Part shown: piece by piece, positions 36,168-46,402 of the stretch
Position numbering within the stretch: the stretch's first letter is position 1
How the letters are laid out: the number at the start of each line of letters is the position of its first letter
Assembly: GCF_003752155.1 (NCBI RefSeq)
Contig: NZ_RJVG01000011.1
Coordinates: 62,001-126,000, forward strand
DNA from: Mobilisporobacter senegalensis
GTDB taxonomy: Bacteria > Bacillota > Clostridia > Lachnospirales > Lachnospiraceae
DNA length: 64,000 nt
Direction: 5' to 3'
Notes under the pieces: generated by a model
Told to the model about the DNA's origin: nothing
What the model saw: only the letters and a program-made list of their open reading frames with translations
Databases searched by the model: none
Program-made: the position numbers and the translations under genes

Positions 36168-36269
36168 ATGAGGGTATGTATGATAAAGGGGAAAAGATTA
36201 ATTATCTGTATTATAGCTATTTTATTTATGATTTTTATCGATTTTGAAGATACAAAAGTTAGTTATTAA
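36168..36269 (+). pseudogene. Truncated copy of the giant gene's 5' end
   Basis: The stretch matches 36955-37050 nearly base for base: the same GAAATGAGGGTATGT leader, then a frame from 36180 (or 36168) encoding the giant protein's signal peptide KRLIICIIAILFMIFIDFED and stopping at TAA 36267. It is a leftover of a tandem duplication of the unit [small membrane protein + start of giant gene]. Confidence 0.8.
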
Positions 36270-36309
36270 AGAGAATATCAGAGAATAACCAGACAAGGGG
36301 GAAATCATT

Positions 36310-36909
36310 ATGTCTACAGATAAGACGGATCACACAATTAAGGTTAAGAAAAAAAGGAAGAAGACTAAGATAATTTTAGGGATTCTATTGGTATTTATAA
36401 TTTATAATTTATACAAAATAATATCTCCATTTTACATAATACCAAGTGAAATAAAGGAATTAAATGAACATATTAATTTAACATATAAATTTGCAACGTC
36501 AATTGAAGAGTATAACCTTGATGAAAAGGAATGGAAAAATTCTGAAGGTTATGGAGTTAGCTTTATGAGGGGAGAGGATGAATATTTCGGATTCGAGGGA
36601 TTTCCTGATCTATCTAGCTCATTAAAATTTACCAGTTTTTGGTCAACCGATTCAGATACATCTATATTTGGGGGAAAGATCGGTGATGATTTAGATGATT
36701 TGGAAAAATCATTGTATAAATATGGTTATGAACAGGTAGAAAGAACCAGTGGTGATGTAGTATACAATAAGGGAAGGATTAAAATCATTATAGATGTGGA
36801 ATCTATTCATTCTGGCGATGACACGAAGGAAACTGTTGAAGAAACGATTCAAGGAATTAGCATATACTTGAAATCCACTGATTGGCTACACAAAGGGTAT
36901 TATAAATAG
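36310..36909 (+). CDS. Small membrane-anchored protein, copy 2 (unknown family)
   Basis: 199 residues; GGGGGAAA precedes the ATG. Residues 1-19 are basic (KVKKKRKKTK), residues about 20-40 form one membrane helix, and the rest is a mixed acidic domain predicted outside the cell, with an N-in orientation by the positive-inside rule. I do not recognise a family. The pattern SSLKFTSF, then IGDDLDDLEKSLYKYGYEQV (segments around residues 100-140), suggests a small alpha/beta domain. It is the intact partner of the ATA-start copy at 35525 and lies 57 bases before the giant metalloprotease-like gene, with which it was duplicated, so the two proteins may work together at the cell surface. Confidence 0.8.
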   Translation: MSTDKTDHTIKVKKKRKKTKIILGILLVFIIYNLYKIISPFYIIPSEIKELNEHINLTYKFATSIEEYNLDEKEWKNSEGYGVSFMRGEDEYFGFEGFPDLSSSLKFTSFWSTDSDTSIFGGKIGDDLDDLEKSLYKYGYEQVERTSGDVVYNKGRIKIIIDVESIHSGDDTKETVEETIQGISIYLKSTDWLHKGYYK

Positions 36910-36966
36910 AAATATAAAATAAAAAAGGTAAATATACTACAAGATAATGTAGAAATGAGGGTATGT

Positions 36967-39900
36967 ATGATGACAAGGAAGAAAAGATTAATTATATGCA
37001 TAATAGCTATTTTATTTATGATTTTTATTAATTTTGAAGATACAAGAGTTAGCGCAGGTACTTCAGAAACAAAAAATATAAGGGTCACTGGGGACATATA
37101 TTATTATATAAAAGAGAATGGGAATAATGAGGCTAATTCAGTAAGAAAGCTATTAAATAATTATCCTTTGGTTTTATATTATGAAGATAGTAAGGGAAAT
37201 GAATATTGGAAAAATTGCTATACAGATAGTAGAGGCTCTTTTGACGTTCCATTAGATAGAACTAATATAAAAAAAGTATGGGTAGTAATCAATGCTGAGA
37301 ATGAGGCTTGCAATGTAACTAGAAAAGTTGGCATTGGGAACAGAGGATATAGCTATAAGAGTAAAAAACAAACTGTTAGTTCAAAACAAAAAACTGTTAA
37401 CTTGAAAGTAAATATAGATAATCAAAATGCCAAGGGAGCTATTAATATTGCAAGAGTTATTAATAATGCTCGAAACTTTATGAAAAATGAAACTGGTATC
37501 AATGTTGGCAAAATTAATGTTTTTTGGACTTATGGAAAAGGAATTGACTCTTACACAAATTCGGTAGCTCGTTATGGTATGGTTCTAGCAGGGAAAGACC
37601 ATGATGAAAGGGATGAAAGTGTAATTTGTCATGAGTATGGACATTGGGTATATGGAACAATACGAAATTCGGGAAGTTTTATGGGAGGGAATCATAGTAG
37701 TGAAAATAGAATTGACATTAAATTAGCATATTCAGAAGGATTAGCTACATTTTTCGGACAATCTGCTCTTGGTTCAGCAAGGTATTATGATGGTAATAAT
37801 GTTCTAGCAACATCAAACTATAGCATAGAATCACCTCACGCAAAAATACCTAAATCTAGAAGAAATGAAGCGTATGTCGCAGCATCTCAATGGGATACGA
37901 TTGATGGTTATCCTGATAATACTGAAGATTGGGATAAAGTGGATGAGAGTATCAAGAATGTATTAAACACTAATAGAGATGTAGTTTTGGAAGCGGGTTT
38001 TATTCCATTTGATATAGATGATATAGAGAATACATTTATGGTGTATGATTGTACCATAGAAGATTTTTATAATAAATATATAGAAAACCATATCAAGAAA
38101 AACAGTAATGAAGCTTATGAATTTTGGAATATATTCAATAAAAATGGTATGCAATTCGATAAAGCGAAACCTAAAATAACATTAAATGGTCAAGGAAAGA
38201 ATGCATTTATAACTGTAAATGATAACGTTTCAAATTTTTATATAGAATTATATGACAATGTAAAAGTTTCAAAGGTAGAATTTTGGATTAATGGCAAAGC
38301 TGTAGGTAAATTTACAAATCCAGCAGATAATTTTAACTATGTAATACCAAAAGAAATGTTAAAAGATGGATTAAACAAGCTGGCTATTAAGGCTTATGAT
38401 TATGCTAAAAATGTTAAAACATATGACAACAAAATTTCAAAACAATTTCCAGCAAAAGACTTTTTTAAAGCATCCAATGATAATAATAATTATAGCAATA
38501 TGGCGTATCGCCAACCTTATGCTATTGAATTTGTTGATTTATATGTAGAAAAAGATATTTCGGGAGTCAGTACTTTTTCTTTAAATCCATTTATGGATTT
38601 GAATGAAGAGAGTGGAATTTCTAATAGCTCTTTTTCAGATAGTATAATAGATGAGTTAGCAGATACATATTCTTTATCTTATAAGAATGAGTTATTTGGA
38701 TCACTTGATGAAGGACATGTTTCAGAAGAAAATGAAATTACCATCAGCTCAGGAAATGACTATGGTATTCTTATAGATGATACGTTAGGAGATTTTGAAA
38801 TTATATTAAAAGATCCTAGAGGAAAGATTTATACTAATATAGAAAGTGAAGATGAGCTTGATACGGAAGTTAATCCAGAAAATGAATCTGTAAATGAATT
38901 AGAAACACAGTATGTTTTAAATATGGGAAGTAGTGGGTTTATGTTATTCAACCCTATTCCTGGGACATGGAAAATTTCTATAAAAAATTGCGGTACTGAT
39001 TCAGATTATTATGTGGGTATTTATACAAGGCTGTCAGCGCCTATCATACATAATGAGGAGGAACTGTTAAAGATTCAGGATGGTTCTTCGGTAGAATTAA
39101 GAGCTTCCGTTGCAACAGGAAGTTCCATATCAGTTACATCTGGAAGCGCTATATCAGTTCCTGCAGGAAGTGAGTTATCTGTTGTGACAGGAGGAGCTGT
39201 TAGCATTACCCTTACTGGAGAGTCGAGTGGGATAAAAATTCAGGATTTAATATATGATACTTTTGATCAAGCAGGTAATTTTACATATACTTTTAAAGAT
39301 TTACCTGATGATCATTATAAGGTAGAGCTATATTTAATTTCTGAAGATGGATCAACAAGTTGGATAAAAGAGTGCGATCTTATTGTGGATTCAACCATTC
39401 CAGACATTTTGCTAGAAGAAGATTATGAGTATTATATATATCCAGGTTATGCAATTATAGAAGGCACTGGAATAAACTCTTCTAATGTTTCAGTTTTTGT
39501 GAATGGGACAGCTGTAGCGATCTATGGTTGCAAAGATGATGGTAATGACATTAATTTTGCCACCGATAAAATGATACTTAATAAAGGAGAAAACAGAGTA
39601 TTAATTATTGCTGAAACTGAAACAGGAAGAAAGGCTGAGAAAGAATTAATACTATATTCTGAATTAGAGGAAGATTGTTTTACAGAAGAACATCAGCCAA
39701 TCATCGAAAGTGTGTTATTTGATGGCAAAGAGGAACCATTAATTAATAAAAATTCTACAATAGATTTAAAATTAACAGATTCTAATGTTGAAAATTATAA
39801 AGTATATGCTATTTGTAATGATAAAATATACAATTTTATTCCAAATGGAGATCATTTTACACTTAATTACACCCCAGAAGAAGGTAGTGGTAATTACTTA

Positions 39901-42900
39901 TTTAGCATATATGCTGTAAGCAAATGGTTAATGTATGATTATAAGGAAATCGAGCTAACTGTTCATAGTGATGATAGCGGAATCTACATCATTAAACAAC
40001 CCGATGATATAAATATTAAATTGGGTGAGACTGCTACCTTAAATTTAGATGAGATTTTTGGAGGAGCAGATTTCTCAGTCGAATCTGATATCGGTAATAT
40101 TACTAATCAAGTGTGGGAATTTAAACCTGCTGAAGAAGGCGTTGTTGAAGTAAACTTAAAAGCAATACAAGGAGAAAAAGAAATTACGGTTAGTTTTTAC
40201 GTAATTGTTGAAGATTCATTAGGATTTAACTTAAAATTAGATGCTAATGGAGGGGAAATGGAAGAGAATGAATGCTATGTAAACTATGGGGAGAGTTATG
40301 GTCTATTACCAACCCCTGTAAGAAAGGATTATACTTTTCTGGGATGGTTTACGGAAGCAGATGGTGGGACCCAAGTTTTTCCTACAACAATGGTTAATGA
40401 GGGCGATACACAAATACTATTTGCCCATTGGAAAATAAATGGACCGATTGTATATTTTGATGCTACTGGTGGAAATGTAATACAAGATTTTAAAATAGTT
40501 TCTACTGGTAGTTTATATGGCGCCTTACCAATACCAACAAGAATAAATTATACATTTGCAGGATGGTATACCCAGGCTACTGGTGGAACATTAATTACAG
40601 CAAATAGTAAGGTGAATTTTACAACTGCTCAGACTTTATATGCCCGTTGGACAGGTAACAATTATCAAGTAACGTTAAATGCTAATGGAGGTCTAGTTTC
40701 AGGGAAAGCAAGTGTAAGTGCAAATGTTATTTATGGGAATACATATGGAAATTTATTAGTAACACCAACGAAAGCAGGGTATGAGTTTATTGGATGGTTT
40801 ACGGAAATAGATGGAGGAACCCAGATAACAGCAAGTGATATTGTTAATACTACAGAAAAACAGACCTTATATGCTCATTGGAAAGAAAGAAGTTTCGTAG
40901 TATATTTTCAAGGAAATGGAGGAACTGTTCCAGTAAGTAATAAAACAGTGGTATATAAAAGTACCTATGGAGAATTACCAATACCAATCAGAGCTAACTA
41001 TATATTTCAAGGATGGTATACAAGTACAGTCGGAGGAACAAAAATAACAGAAGAAAGTATTATGACTGCAACAAGTTCCCACTATATATATGCACAATGG
41101 CTAGGAGAACCACATACAGTAACATTTGATGCTAATGGAGGAGAAGTATCCCAGAATAGTATGACTGTAACATATGGAAGTCCTTATGGAACCATGCCAA
41201 CACCAACAAGAACAGGATATAGGTTTGTAGGATGGTCTACGCAAGCAAATAGTGCTAATATAGTAAATTCAGGAAATCCAGTAAATATAGCAAAAGACCA
41301 GATCTTATATGCATATTGGGTAGGAAACAATTATCAAGTGACATTGAATGCTAACGGAGGTTTAGTTTCGGGGAAAGCAAGTGTAAACGTAAATGTTATT
41401 TATAAAAATACATATGGAAGTTCATTAGTAACCCCGACAAAAGCAGGATATGAATTTGTTGGCTGGTTCACAGAGGTAGAAGGTGGAACGCAGATAACAA
41501 CAAGCAGTATCGTAGATTTTATCGGAAGCAAAACCTTATATGCCCATTGGAAAGAAGGAAGTTTTAAAGTAACATTTAATGCAAATGGTGGAAGTGTTCA
41601 AACAAGTAGTAAAAACGTGATTTATGGGAGCACTTATGGAGAACTACCAATACCAACAAGAGCAAATTATATATTCCAGGGATGGTATACAAATACAGTT
41701 GGTGGAACAAAAATAACCGAAGACAGTATTGTAACAATAACAGGAGCAACATCTTTATATGCACAATGGATTGGAGAAACATATGAAGTATTATTTGATG
41801 CTAATGGAGGAAGTATATCACAGAATAATATGAATGTAATTTATGGTAATACATATGGTACATTACCAATACCAACAAGAACGAATTATACATTCGCAGG
41901 ATGGTATACTCAGGCTACCGGAGGCACACAAATAGTAGCAAGCAGTAAGGTGAACATAGCATCCACTCAAACTTTATATGCCCGTTGGACTGGGAACAAT
42001 TATCAAGTGACATTGAATGCTAACGGAGGTTTAGTTTCGGGGAAAGCAAGTGTAAATGTAAATGTTATTTATAAAAATACATATGGAAGTTCATTAGTAA
42101 CCCCAACAAAAGCAGGATATGAGTTCCTAGGCTGGTTCACAGAAGTAAATGGTGGAATACAGATAACAGCAAGCAGTATCGTAGAATTTATTGGAAGTCA
42201 AACCTTATATGCCCATTGGAAAGAGGGAAGCTTTAAGATAATTTTTAATGCTAATGGAGGAAGTGTACAGACCAATAATAAAAATGTGATTTATGGAAGT
42301 ACCTATGGAGAACTGCCAATACCAGTGAGAGCAAATTATATTTTTCAGGGATGGTATACTAATACAGTTGGAGGAATTAAAATAACCGAAGACAGTGTTG
42401 TAGCAATAACAGGAGCAATACCTTTATATGCGCAATGGATTGGAGAGACATATGAAGTATTATTTGATGCTAATGGAGGAAGTATATCACAGAATAATAT
42501 AAATGTAATTTATGGAAATACATATGGTACACTGCCAATACCAACAAGAACAAATTATACATTTGCAGGATGGTATACCCAGGCCGTCGGAGGTACACAA
42601 ATAGTAGCAAGCAGTAAGGTGGATTTCACATCTACTCAGACCTTATATGCTCATTGGACCGGAAAGAATTATACAGTTATATTAGATGCCAATGGAGGTT
42701 TAGTATCAGGAAAAACGAATATAAGTACCAATGTTATTTATGGGAATACATATGGGGGTTCATTAATAGCACCAACGAAGGCAGGATATGAGTTCCTAGG
42801 CTGGTTCACAGAAATAAATGATGGATTACAGATAACAGCAAGCAGTATTGTTGATTTTATTGGAAGTCAGACATTATATGCCCATTGGAAAGAAGGAAGT

Positions 42901-45900
42901 TTTAAAGTAACATTTAATGCTAATGGGGGAAGTGTACAACCTAGTAGCAAAAGTGTGATATATAAAAGTGTATATGGAGAACTGCCAATACCAATCAGGT
43001 CGAATTATATATTCCAAGGATGGTATACAAATACAGTTGGTGGAACAAAAATAACAGAAGATAGTGTTGTAACAATAACAGGAGCAATATCTTTATATGC
43101 ACAATGGGTAGGAGAAACACATAAGGTAACATTTGATGCCAATGGAGGGGAAGTATCCCAGAATAGTATAACTGTAACATATGGAAGTCCTTATGGAGCC
43201 ATGCCAACACCAACAAGGACAGGATATAGGTTTTATGGATGGTCTACGCAAGCAAATAGTGCTAGTATAGTAGGTTCGGGAAATACAGTTAATATAACAA
43301 AAGACCAAACACTATATGCGTATTGGATAGGAAATAATTATCCAATTATATTAGATGCCAATGGAGGTTTAGTATCAAAAGCAGCAAGCATAACTACCAG
43401 TGTGATTTATGGAAATACATATGGAAATTCATTAATAACACCGACAAAAGCAGGATATGAGTTTCTAGGATGGTTTACGGAAATAGATGGAGGAATCCAG
43501 ATAACAACAAGTAGTATTGTTAATACTACAGAAAAACAGACCTTATATGCTCATTGGAAAGAAGGAAGTTTCGTAGTATATTTTCAAGGAAATGGAGGAA
43601 CTGTTCCAGTAAGTAATAAAACAGTGGTATATAAAAGTACCTATGGAGAATTACCAACACCAATTAGGGCTAACTATATATTTCAAGGATGGTATACAAG
43701 TACAGTCGGAGGAACAAGAATAACAGAAGAAAGTATTATGACTGCAACAAGTTCCCACTATATATATGCACAATGGGTAGGAGAACCACATACGGTAACA
43801 TTTGATGCCAATGGAGGAGAAGTATCCCAGAATAGTATGAATGTAATATATGGAAGTCCTTATGGAACCATGCCAACACCAACAAGGACAGGATATAGAT
43901 TCTATGGATGGTCTACACAAGCAAATAGTGCTAGTATAGTAGGTTCGGGAAATACAGTTACCATAACAAAAGACCAAACACTATATGCGTATTGGATAGG
44001 GAACAATTATCTAATTACATTAGATGCCAATGGAGGTTTAGTGTCAAAAGCAGCAAGCATAACTACCAGTGTCATTTATGGAAATACATATGGAAGTTCA
44101 TTAATAACACCGACAAAAGCAGGATATGAGTTTGTTGGATGGTTTACGGAAATAGATGGAGGAACCCAGATAACAGCAAGTAGTATTGTTAATACTACAG
44201 AAAAACAGACCTTATATGCTCATTGGAAAGAAGGAAGTTTCGTAGTATATTTTCAAGGAAATGGAGGAACTGTTCCAGTAAGTAATAAAACAGTGGTATA
44301 TAAAAGTACCTATGGAGAATTACCAACACCAATCAGGGCTAACTATATATTTCAAGGATGGTATACAAGTACAGTCGGAGGAACAAGAATAACAGAAGAA
44401 AGTATTATGACTGCAACGAGTTCCCACTATATATATGCACAATGGGTAGGAGAACCACATACGGTAACATTTGATGCCAATGGAGGAGAAGTATCCCAGA
44501 ATAGTATGAATGTAATATATGGAAGTCCTTATGGAACCATGCCAACACCAACAAGGACAGGATATAGATTCTATGGATGGTCTACACAGGCAAATAGTGC
44601 AAGTATAGTAGGTTCAGGAAATACAGTTACCATAACAAAAGACCAAACACTATATGCGTATTGGATAGGAAACAATTATTTAATTACATTAGATGCCAAT
44701 GGGGGTTTAGTATCAAAAGCAGCAAGTATAACCACCAGTGTTATTTATGGAAATCCATATGGAAGCTCATTAATAACACCGACAAAAGCAGGATATGAGT
44801 TTCTAGGATGGTTTACGGAAATAGATGGAGGAACCCAGATAACAGCAAGTAATATTGTTAATACTACAGAAAAACAGACCTTATATGCTCATTGGAAAGA
44901 AGGAAGTTTCACTGTTAATTTTTACGGAAATGGAGGAACTGTTCCAATAAGTAATAAAATCGTGGTATATAAAAGTGCATATGGGGAATTACCTATACCA
45001 ACAAGAACAAATTATGTTTTCCAAGGATGGTATACAAGTACAGTCGGAGGAACAAGAATAACAGAAGATAGTATTATGACTGTAACAGGTTCCCACACTA
45101 TATATGCACAATGGGTTGGAGAAACACATACGGTAACATTTGATGCCAATGGAGGAGAAGTATCCCAGAATAGCATGAATGTAATATACGGAAGTCCTTA
45201 TGGAGCCATGCCAACACCAACAAAGACAGGATATAGGTTTGTAGGATGGTCGTTACAATCTAATGGCAGTAATACAGTAAGTTCAGGAAGTATCGTTAAT
45301 ATAACAAAAGACCAGACCTTATATGCATACTGGTCAGCAAATTACTATCCAGTAATATTAGATGCTAACGGAGGAAAAATCAAAAGTGGAAACACATATG
45401 TTAACACTCAAACAGTATATGCAACTTATGGAAATAGTTATGGAAGTGTTTTACCAATACCTGTAAAGGCAGGAAATATATTTGAAGGCTGGTATACTAA
45501 AGTAGACGGAGGAATAGAAGTAAAAACGAGCGATATTGTTGATATTACTCAAGAATATAAGCTATATGCACATTGGAATCCAATAAAATCTAAGATATCT
45601 TTTGACGCTAATGAAGGATCAGTATCTATATCGAACAAAGAAGTAACTTATGGAGAAACATATGGTTATTTACCAACTCCGGTAAGAAGAAATTATAATT
45701 TTTTAGGTTGGTATACATATGGTGGTGCAAAGATTGAAGACAGTACGTTAGTGAGTATAACGAGTGCAATGACGCTTACTGCTAAATGGATTGGTATTGA
45801 TTCAAATGTTACATTTAATGGGAATGGTGGCAGTGTACCAAGTCAAAGTATGAACGTTTACTATGGAAGTAAGTATGGCACTTTACCAACACCAACAAGA

Positions 45901-46221
45901 GAAGGATATAATTTTGATGGGTGGTATACCTATAATGGTCAAAAAATTACATTTGACACAATAGTTGAAATTACCAATGATCAGACTTTATATGCTCATT
46001 GGACGATAAAAACATTGACCATTTATTTCATAACAAATGGAGGAGTGTTACCAGCTAGTACACAAATTGTAAATTACGGTGATTATTATTCATTACCAAC
46101 ACCGACTAAAAATGGATATGTATTTTTGGGTTGGTTTAAATCTTCAAACGAACAGGTTACTTCAGATACAAGAGTTAAAATTTCAGGCTCAATATATCTC
46201 TATGCATATTGGGGGAGCTAA
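36967..46221 (+). CDS. Giant secreted metalloprotease-like protein with 27 B-repeats
   Basis: About 3084 residues, starting at ATG 36967 (AGGG six bases upstream; ATG 36955 also in frame). A basic-hydrophobic signal peptide covers about 1-25. Residues 30-400 hold a zinc-peptidase pattern: VICHEYGHWVYG with HEYGH at 222-226 and a likely third ligand E257 in YSEGLATFFG, 31 residues on. Residues 400-1085 are Ig-like and prepeptidase-like beta domains, including a Ser/Val/Gly-rich segment (about 685-725). From about 1085 to the end are 27 repeats of about 70 residues of the Listeria-Bacteroides/InlB B-repeat type (Flg_new), each with D-A-N-G-G, P-T-P, GW-T and LYAHW motifs. The protein ends four residues after the last repeat: no LPXTG, GW, SLH or membrane anchor. 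Substrate and role unknown; adhesion plus proteolysis of host or plant glycoproteins is a reasonable guess. Confidence 0.85.
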   Translation: MMTRKKRLIICIIAILFMIFINFEDTRVSAGTSETKNIRVTGDIYYYIKENGNNEANSVRKLLNNYPLVLYYEDSKGNEYWKNCYTDSRGSFDVPLDRTNIKKVWVVINAENEACNVTRKVGIGNRGYSYKSKKQTVSSKQKTVNLKVNIDNQNAKGAINIARVINNARNFMKNETGINVGKINVFWTYGKGIDSYTNSVARYGMVLAGKDHDERDESVICHEYGHWVYGTIRNSGSFMGGNHSSENRIDIKLAYSEGLATFFGQSALGSARYYDGNNVLATSNYSIESPHAKIPKSRRNEAYVAASQWDTIDGYPDNTEDWDKVDESIKNVLNTNRDVVLEAGFIPFDIDDIENTFMVYDCTIEDFYNKYIENHIKKNSNEAYEFWNIFNKNGMQFDKAKPKITLNGQGKNAFITVNDNVSNFYIELYDNVKVSKVEFWINGKAVGKFTNPADNFNYVIPKEMLKDGLNKLAIKAYDYAKNVKTYDNKISKQFPAKDFFKASNDNNNYSNMAYRQPYAIEFVDLYVEKDISGVSTFSLNPFMDLNEESGISNSSFSDSIIDELADTYSLSYKNELFGSLDEGHVSEENEITISSGNDYGILIDDTLGDFEIILKDPRGKIYTNIESEDELDTEVNPENESVNELETQYVLNMGSSGFMLFNPIPGTWKISIKNCGTDSDYYVGIYTRLSAPIIHNEEELLKIQDGSSVELRASVATGSSISVTSGSAISVPAGSELSVVTGGAVSITLTGESSGIKIQDLIYDTFDQAGNFTYTFKDLPDDHYKVELYLISEDGSTSWIKECDLIVDSTIPDILLEEDYEYYIYPGYAIIEGTGINSSNVSVFVNGTAVAIYGCKDDGNDINFATDKMILNKGENRVLIIAETETGRKAEKELILYSELEEDCFTEEHQPIIESVLFDGKEEPLINKNSTIDLKLTDSNVENYKVYAICNDKIYNFIPNGDHFTLNYTPEEGSGNYLFSIYAVSKWLMYDYKEIELTVHSDDSGIYIIKQPDDINIKLGETATLNLDEIFGGADFSVESDIGNITNQVWEFKPAEEGVVEVNLKAIQGEKEITVSFYVIVEDSLGFNLKLDANGGEMEENECYVNYGESYGLLPTPVRKDYTFLGWFTEADGGTQVFPTTMVNEGDTQILFAHWKINGPIVYFDATGGNVIQDFKIVSTGSLYGALPIPTRINYTFAGWYTQATGGTLITANSKVNFTTAQTLYARWTGNNYQVTLNANGGLVSGKASVSANVIYGNTYGNLLVTPTKAGYEFIGWFTEIDGGTQITASDIVNTTEKQTLYAHWKERSFVVYFQGNGGTVPVSNKTVVYKSTYGELPIPIRANYIFQGWYTSTVGGTKITEESIMTATSSHYIYAQWLGEPHTVTFDANGGEVSQNSMTVTYGSPYGTMPTPTRTGYRFVGWSTQANSANIVNSGNPVNIAKDQILYAYWVGNNYQVTLNANGGLVSGKASVNVNVIYKNTYGSSLVTPTKAGYEFVGWFTEVEGGTQITTSSIVDFIGSKTLYAHWKEGSFKVTFNANGGSVQTSSKNVIYGSTYGELPIPTRANYIFQGWYTNTVGGTKITEDSIVTITGATSLYAQWIGETYEVLFDANGGSISQNNMNVIYGNTYGTLPIPTRTNYTFAGWYTQATGGTQIVASSKVNIASTQTLYARWTGNNYQVTLNANGGLVSGKASVNVNVIYKNTYGSSLVTPTKAGYEFLGWFTEVNGGIQITASSIVEFIGSQTLYAHWKEGSFKIIFNANGGSVQTNNKNVIYGSTYGELPIPVRANYIFQGWYTNTVGGIKITEDSVVAITGAIPLYAQWIGETYEVLFDANGGSISQNNINVIYGNTYGTLPIPTRTNYTFAGWYTQAVGGTQIVASSKVDFTSTQTLYAHWTGKNYTVILDANGGLVSGKTNISTNVIYGNTYGGSLIAPTKAGYEFLGWFTEINDGLQITASSIVDFIGSQTLYAHWKEGSFKVTFNANGGSVQPSSKSVIYKSVYGELPIPIRSNYIFQGWYTNTVGGTKITEDSVVTITGAISLYAQWVGETHKVTFDANGGEVSQNSITVTYGSPYGAMPTPTRTGYRFYGWSTQANSASIVGSGNTVNITKDQTLYAYWIGNNYPIILDANGGLVSKAASITTSVIYGNTYGNSLITPTKAGYEFLGWFTEIDGGIQITTSSIVNTTEKQTLYAHWKEGSFVVYFQGNGGTVPVSNKTVVYKSTYGELPTPIRANYIFQGWYTSTVGGTRITEESIMTATSSHYIYAQWVGEPHTVTFDANGGEVSQNSMNVIYGSPYGTMPTPTRTGYRFYGWSTQANSASIVGSGNTVTITKDQTLYAYWIGNNYLITLDANGGLVSKAASITTSVIYGNTYGSSLITPTKAGYEFVGWFTEIDGGTQITASSIVNTTEKQTLYAHWKEGSFVVYFQGNGGTVPVSNKTVVYKSTYGELPTPIRANYIFQGWYTSTVGGTRITEESIMTATSSHYIYAQWVGEPHTVTFDANGGEVSQNSMNVIYGSPYGTMPTPTRTGYRFYGWSTQANSASIVGSGNTVTITKDQTLYAYWIGNNYLITLDANGGLVSKAASITTSVIYGNPYGSSLITPTKAGYEFLGWFTEIDGGTQITASNIVNTTEKQTLYAHWKEGSFTVNFYGNGGTVPISNKIVVYKSAYGELPIPTRTNYVFQGWYTSTVGGTRITEDSIMTVTGSHTIYAQWVGETHTVTFDANGGEVSQNSMNVIYGSPYGAMPTPTKTGYRFVGWSLQSNGSNTVSSGSIVNITKDQTLYAYWSANYYPVILDANGGKIKSGNTYVNTQTVYATYGNSYGSVLPIPVKAGNIFEGWYTKVDGGIEVKTSDIVDITQEYKLYAHWNPIKSKISFDANEGSVSISNKEVTYGETYGYLPTPVRRNYNFLGWYTYGGAKIEDSTLVSITSAMTLTAKWIGIDSNVTFNGNGGSVPSQSMNVYYGSKYGTLPTPTREGYNFDGWYTYNGQKITFDTIVEITNDQTLYAHWTIKTLTIYFITNGGVLPASTQIVNYGDYYSLPTPTKNGYVFLGWFKSSNEQVTSDTRVKISGSIYLYAYWGS
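40222..46218 (+). repeat. 27 tandem B-repeats with 669 bp higher-order unit
   Basis: Repeats of about 210-230 bp. Repeats 3-23 are arranged as seven triplets, each with one repeat of type A (LxANGGLVS...TKAGYEF), B (SFxV.F...NYIFQGWYT) and C (xVTFDANGG or xVLFDANGG). The triplet period is about 669 bp, for example the same sequence at 43561 and 44230. Repeats 16-17 and 19-20 are almost identical in DNA; repeats 1-2 and 24-27 are diverged. Confidence 0.9.
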
Positions 46222-46296
46222 ATAAGAATTAATTAAACAAAACTAAAATGAGAGTGTGAAATAATTTCTGTAAATTAGCTTTCTATGATAATTTTT

Positions 46297-46339
46297 GAGG
46301 CATGAGTGCTTGGATATCCAGTATTCATGCCTCATTTTT
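46297..46339 (+). terminator. Terminator of the giant gene
   Basis: GAGGCATGA (46297-46305) pairs with TCATGCCTC (46325-46333) around a TGGATATCCA inner palindrome, followed by ATTTTTAAT. Confidence 0.85.
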
Positions 46340-46402
46340 AATATAAATTATGTTTTTGTGTATGTCAATAAGACCCTTTCAAAAAGGGGTTATTTTTAAT
46401 AA

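Noticed and set aside
40222-46218. CRISPR-like regular repeats
   Set aside because: The periodicity is that of a coding tandem protein repeat in one open frame, with no short identical repeats and unique spacers.
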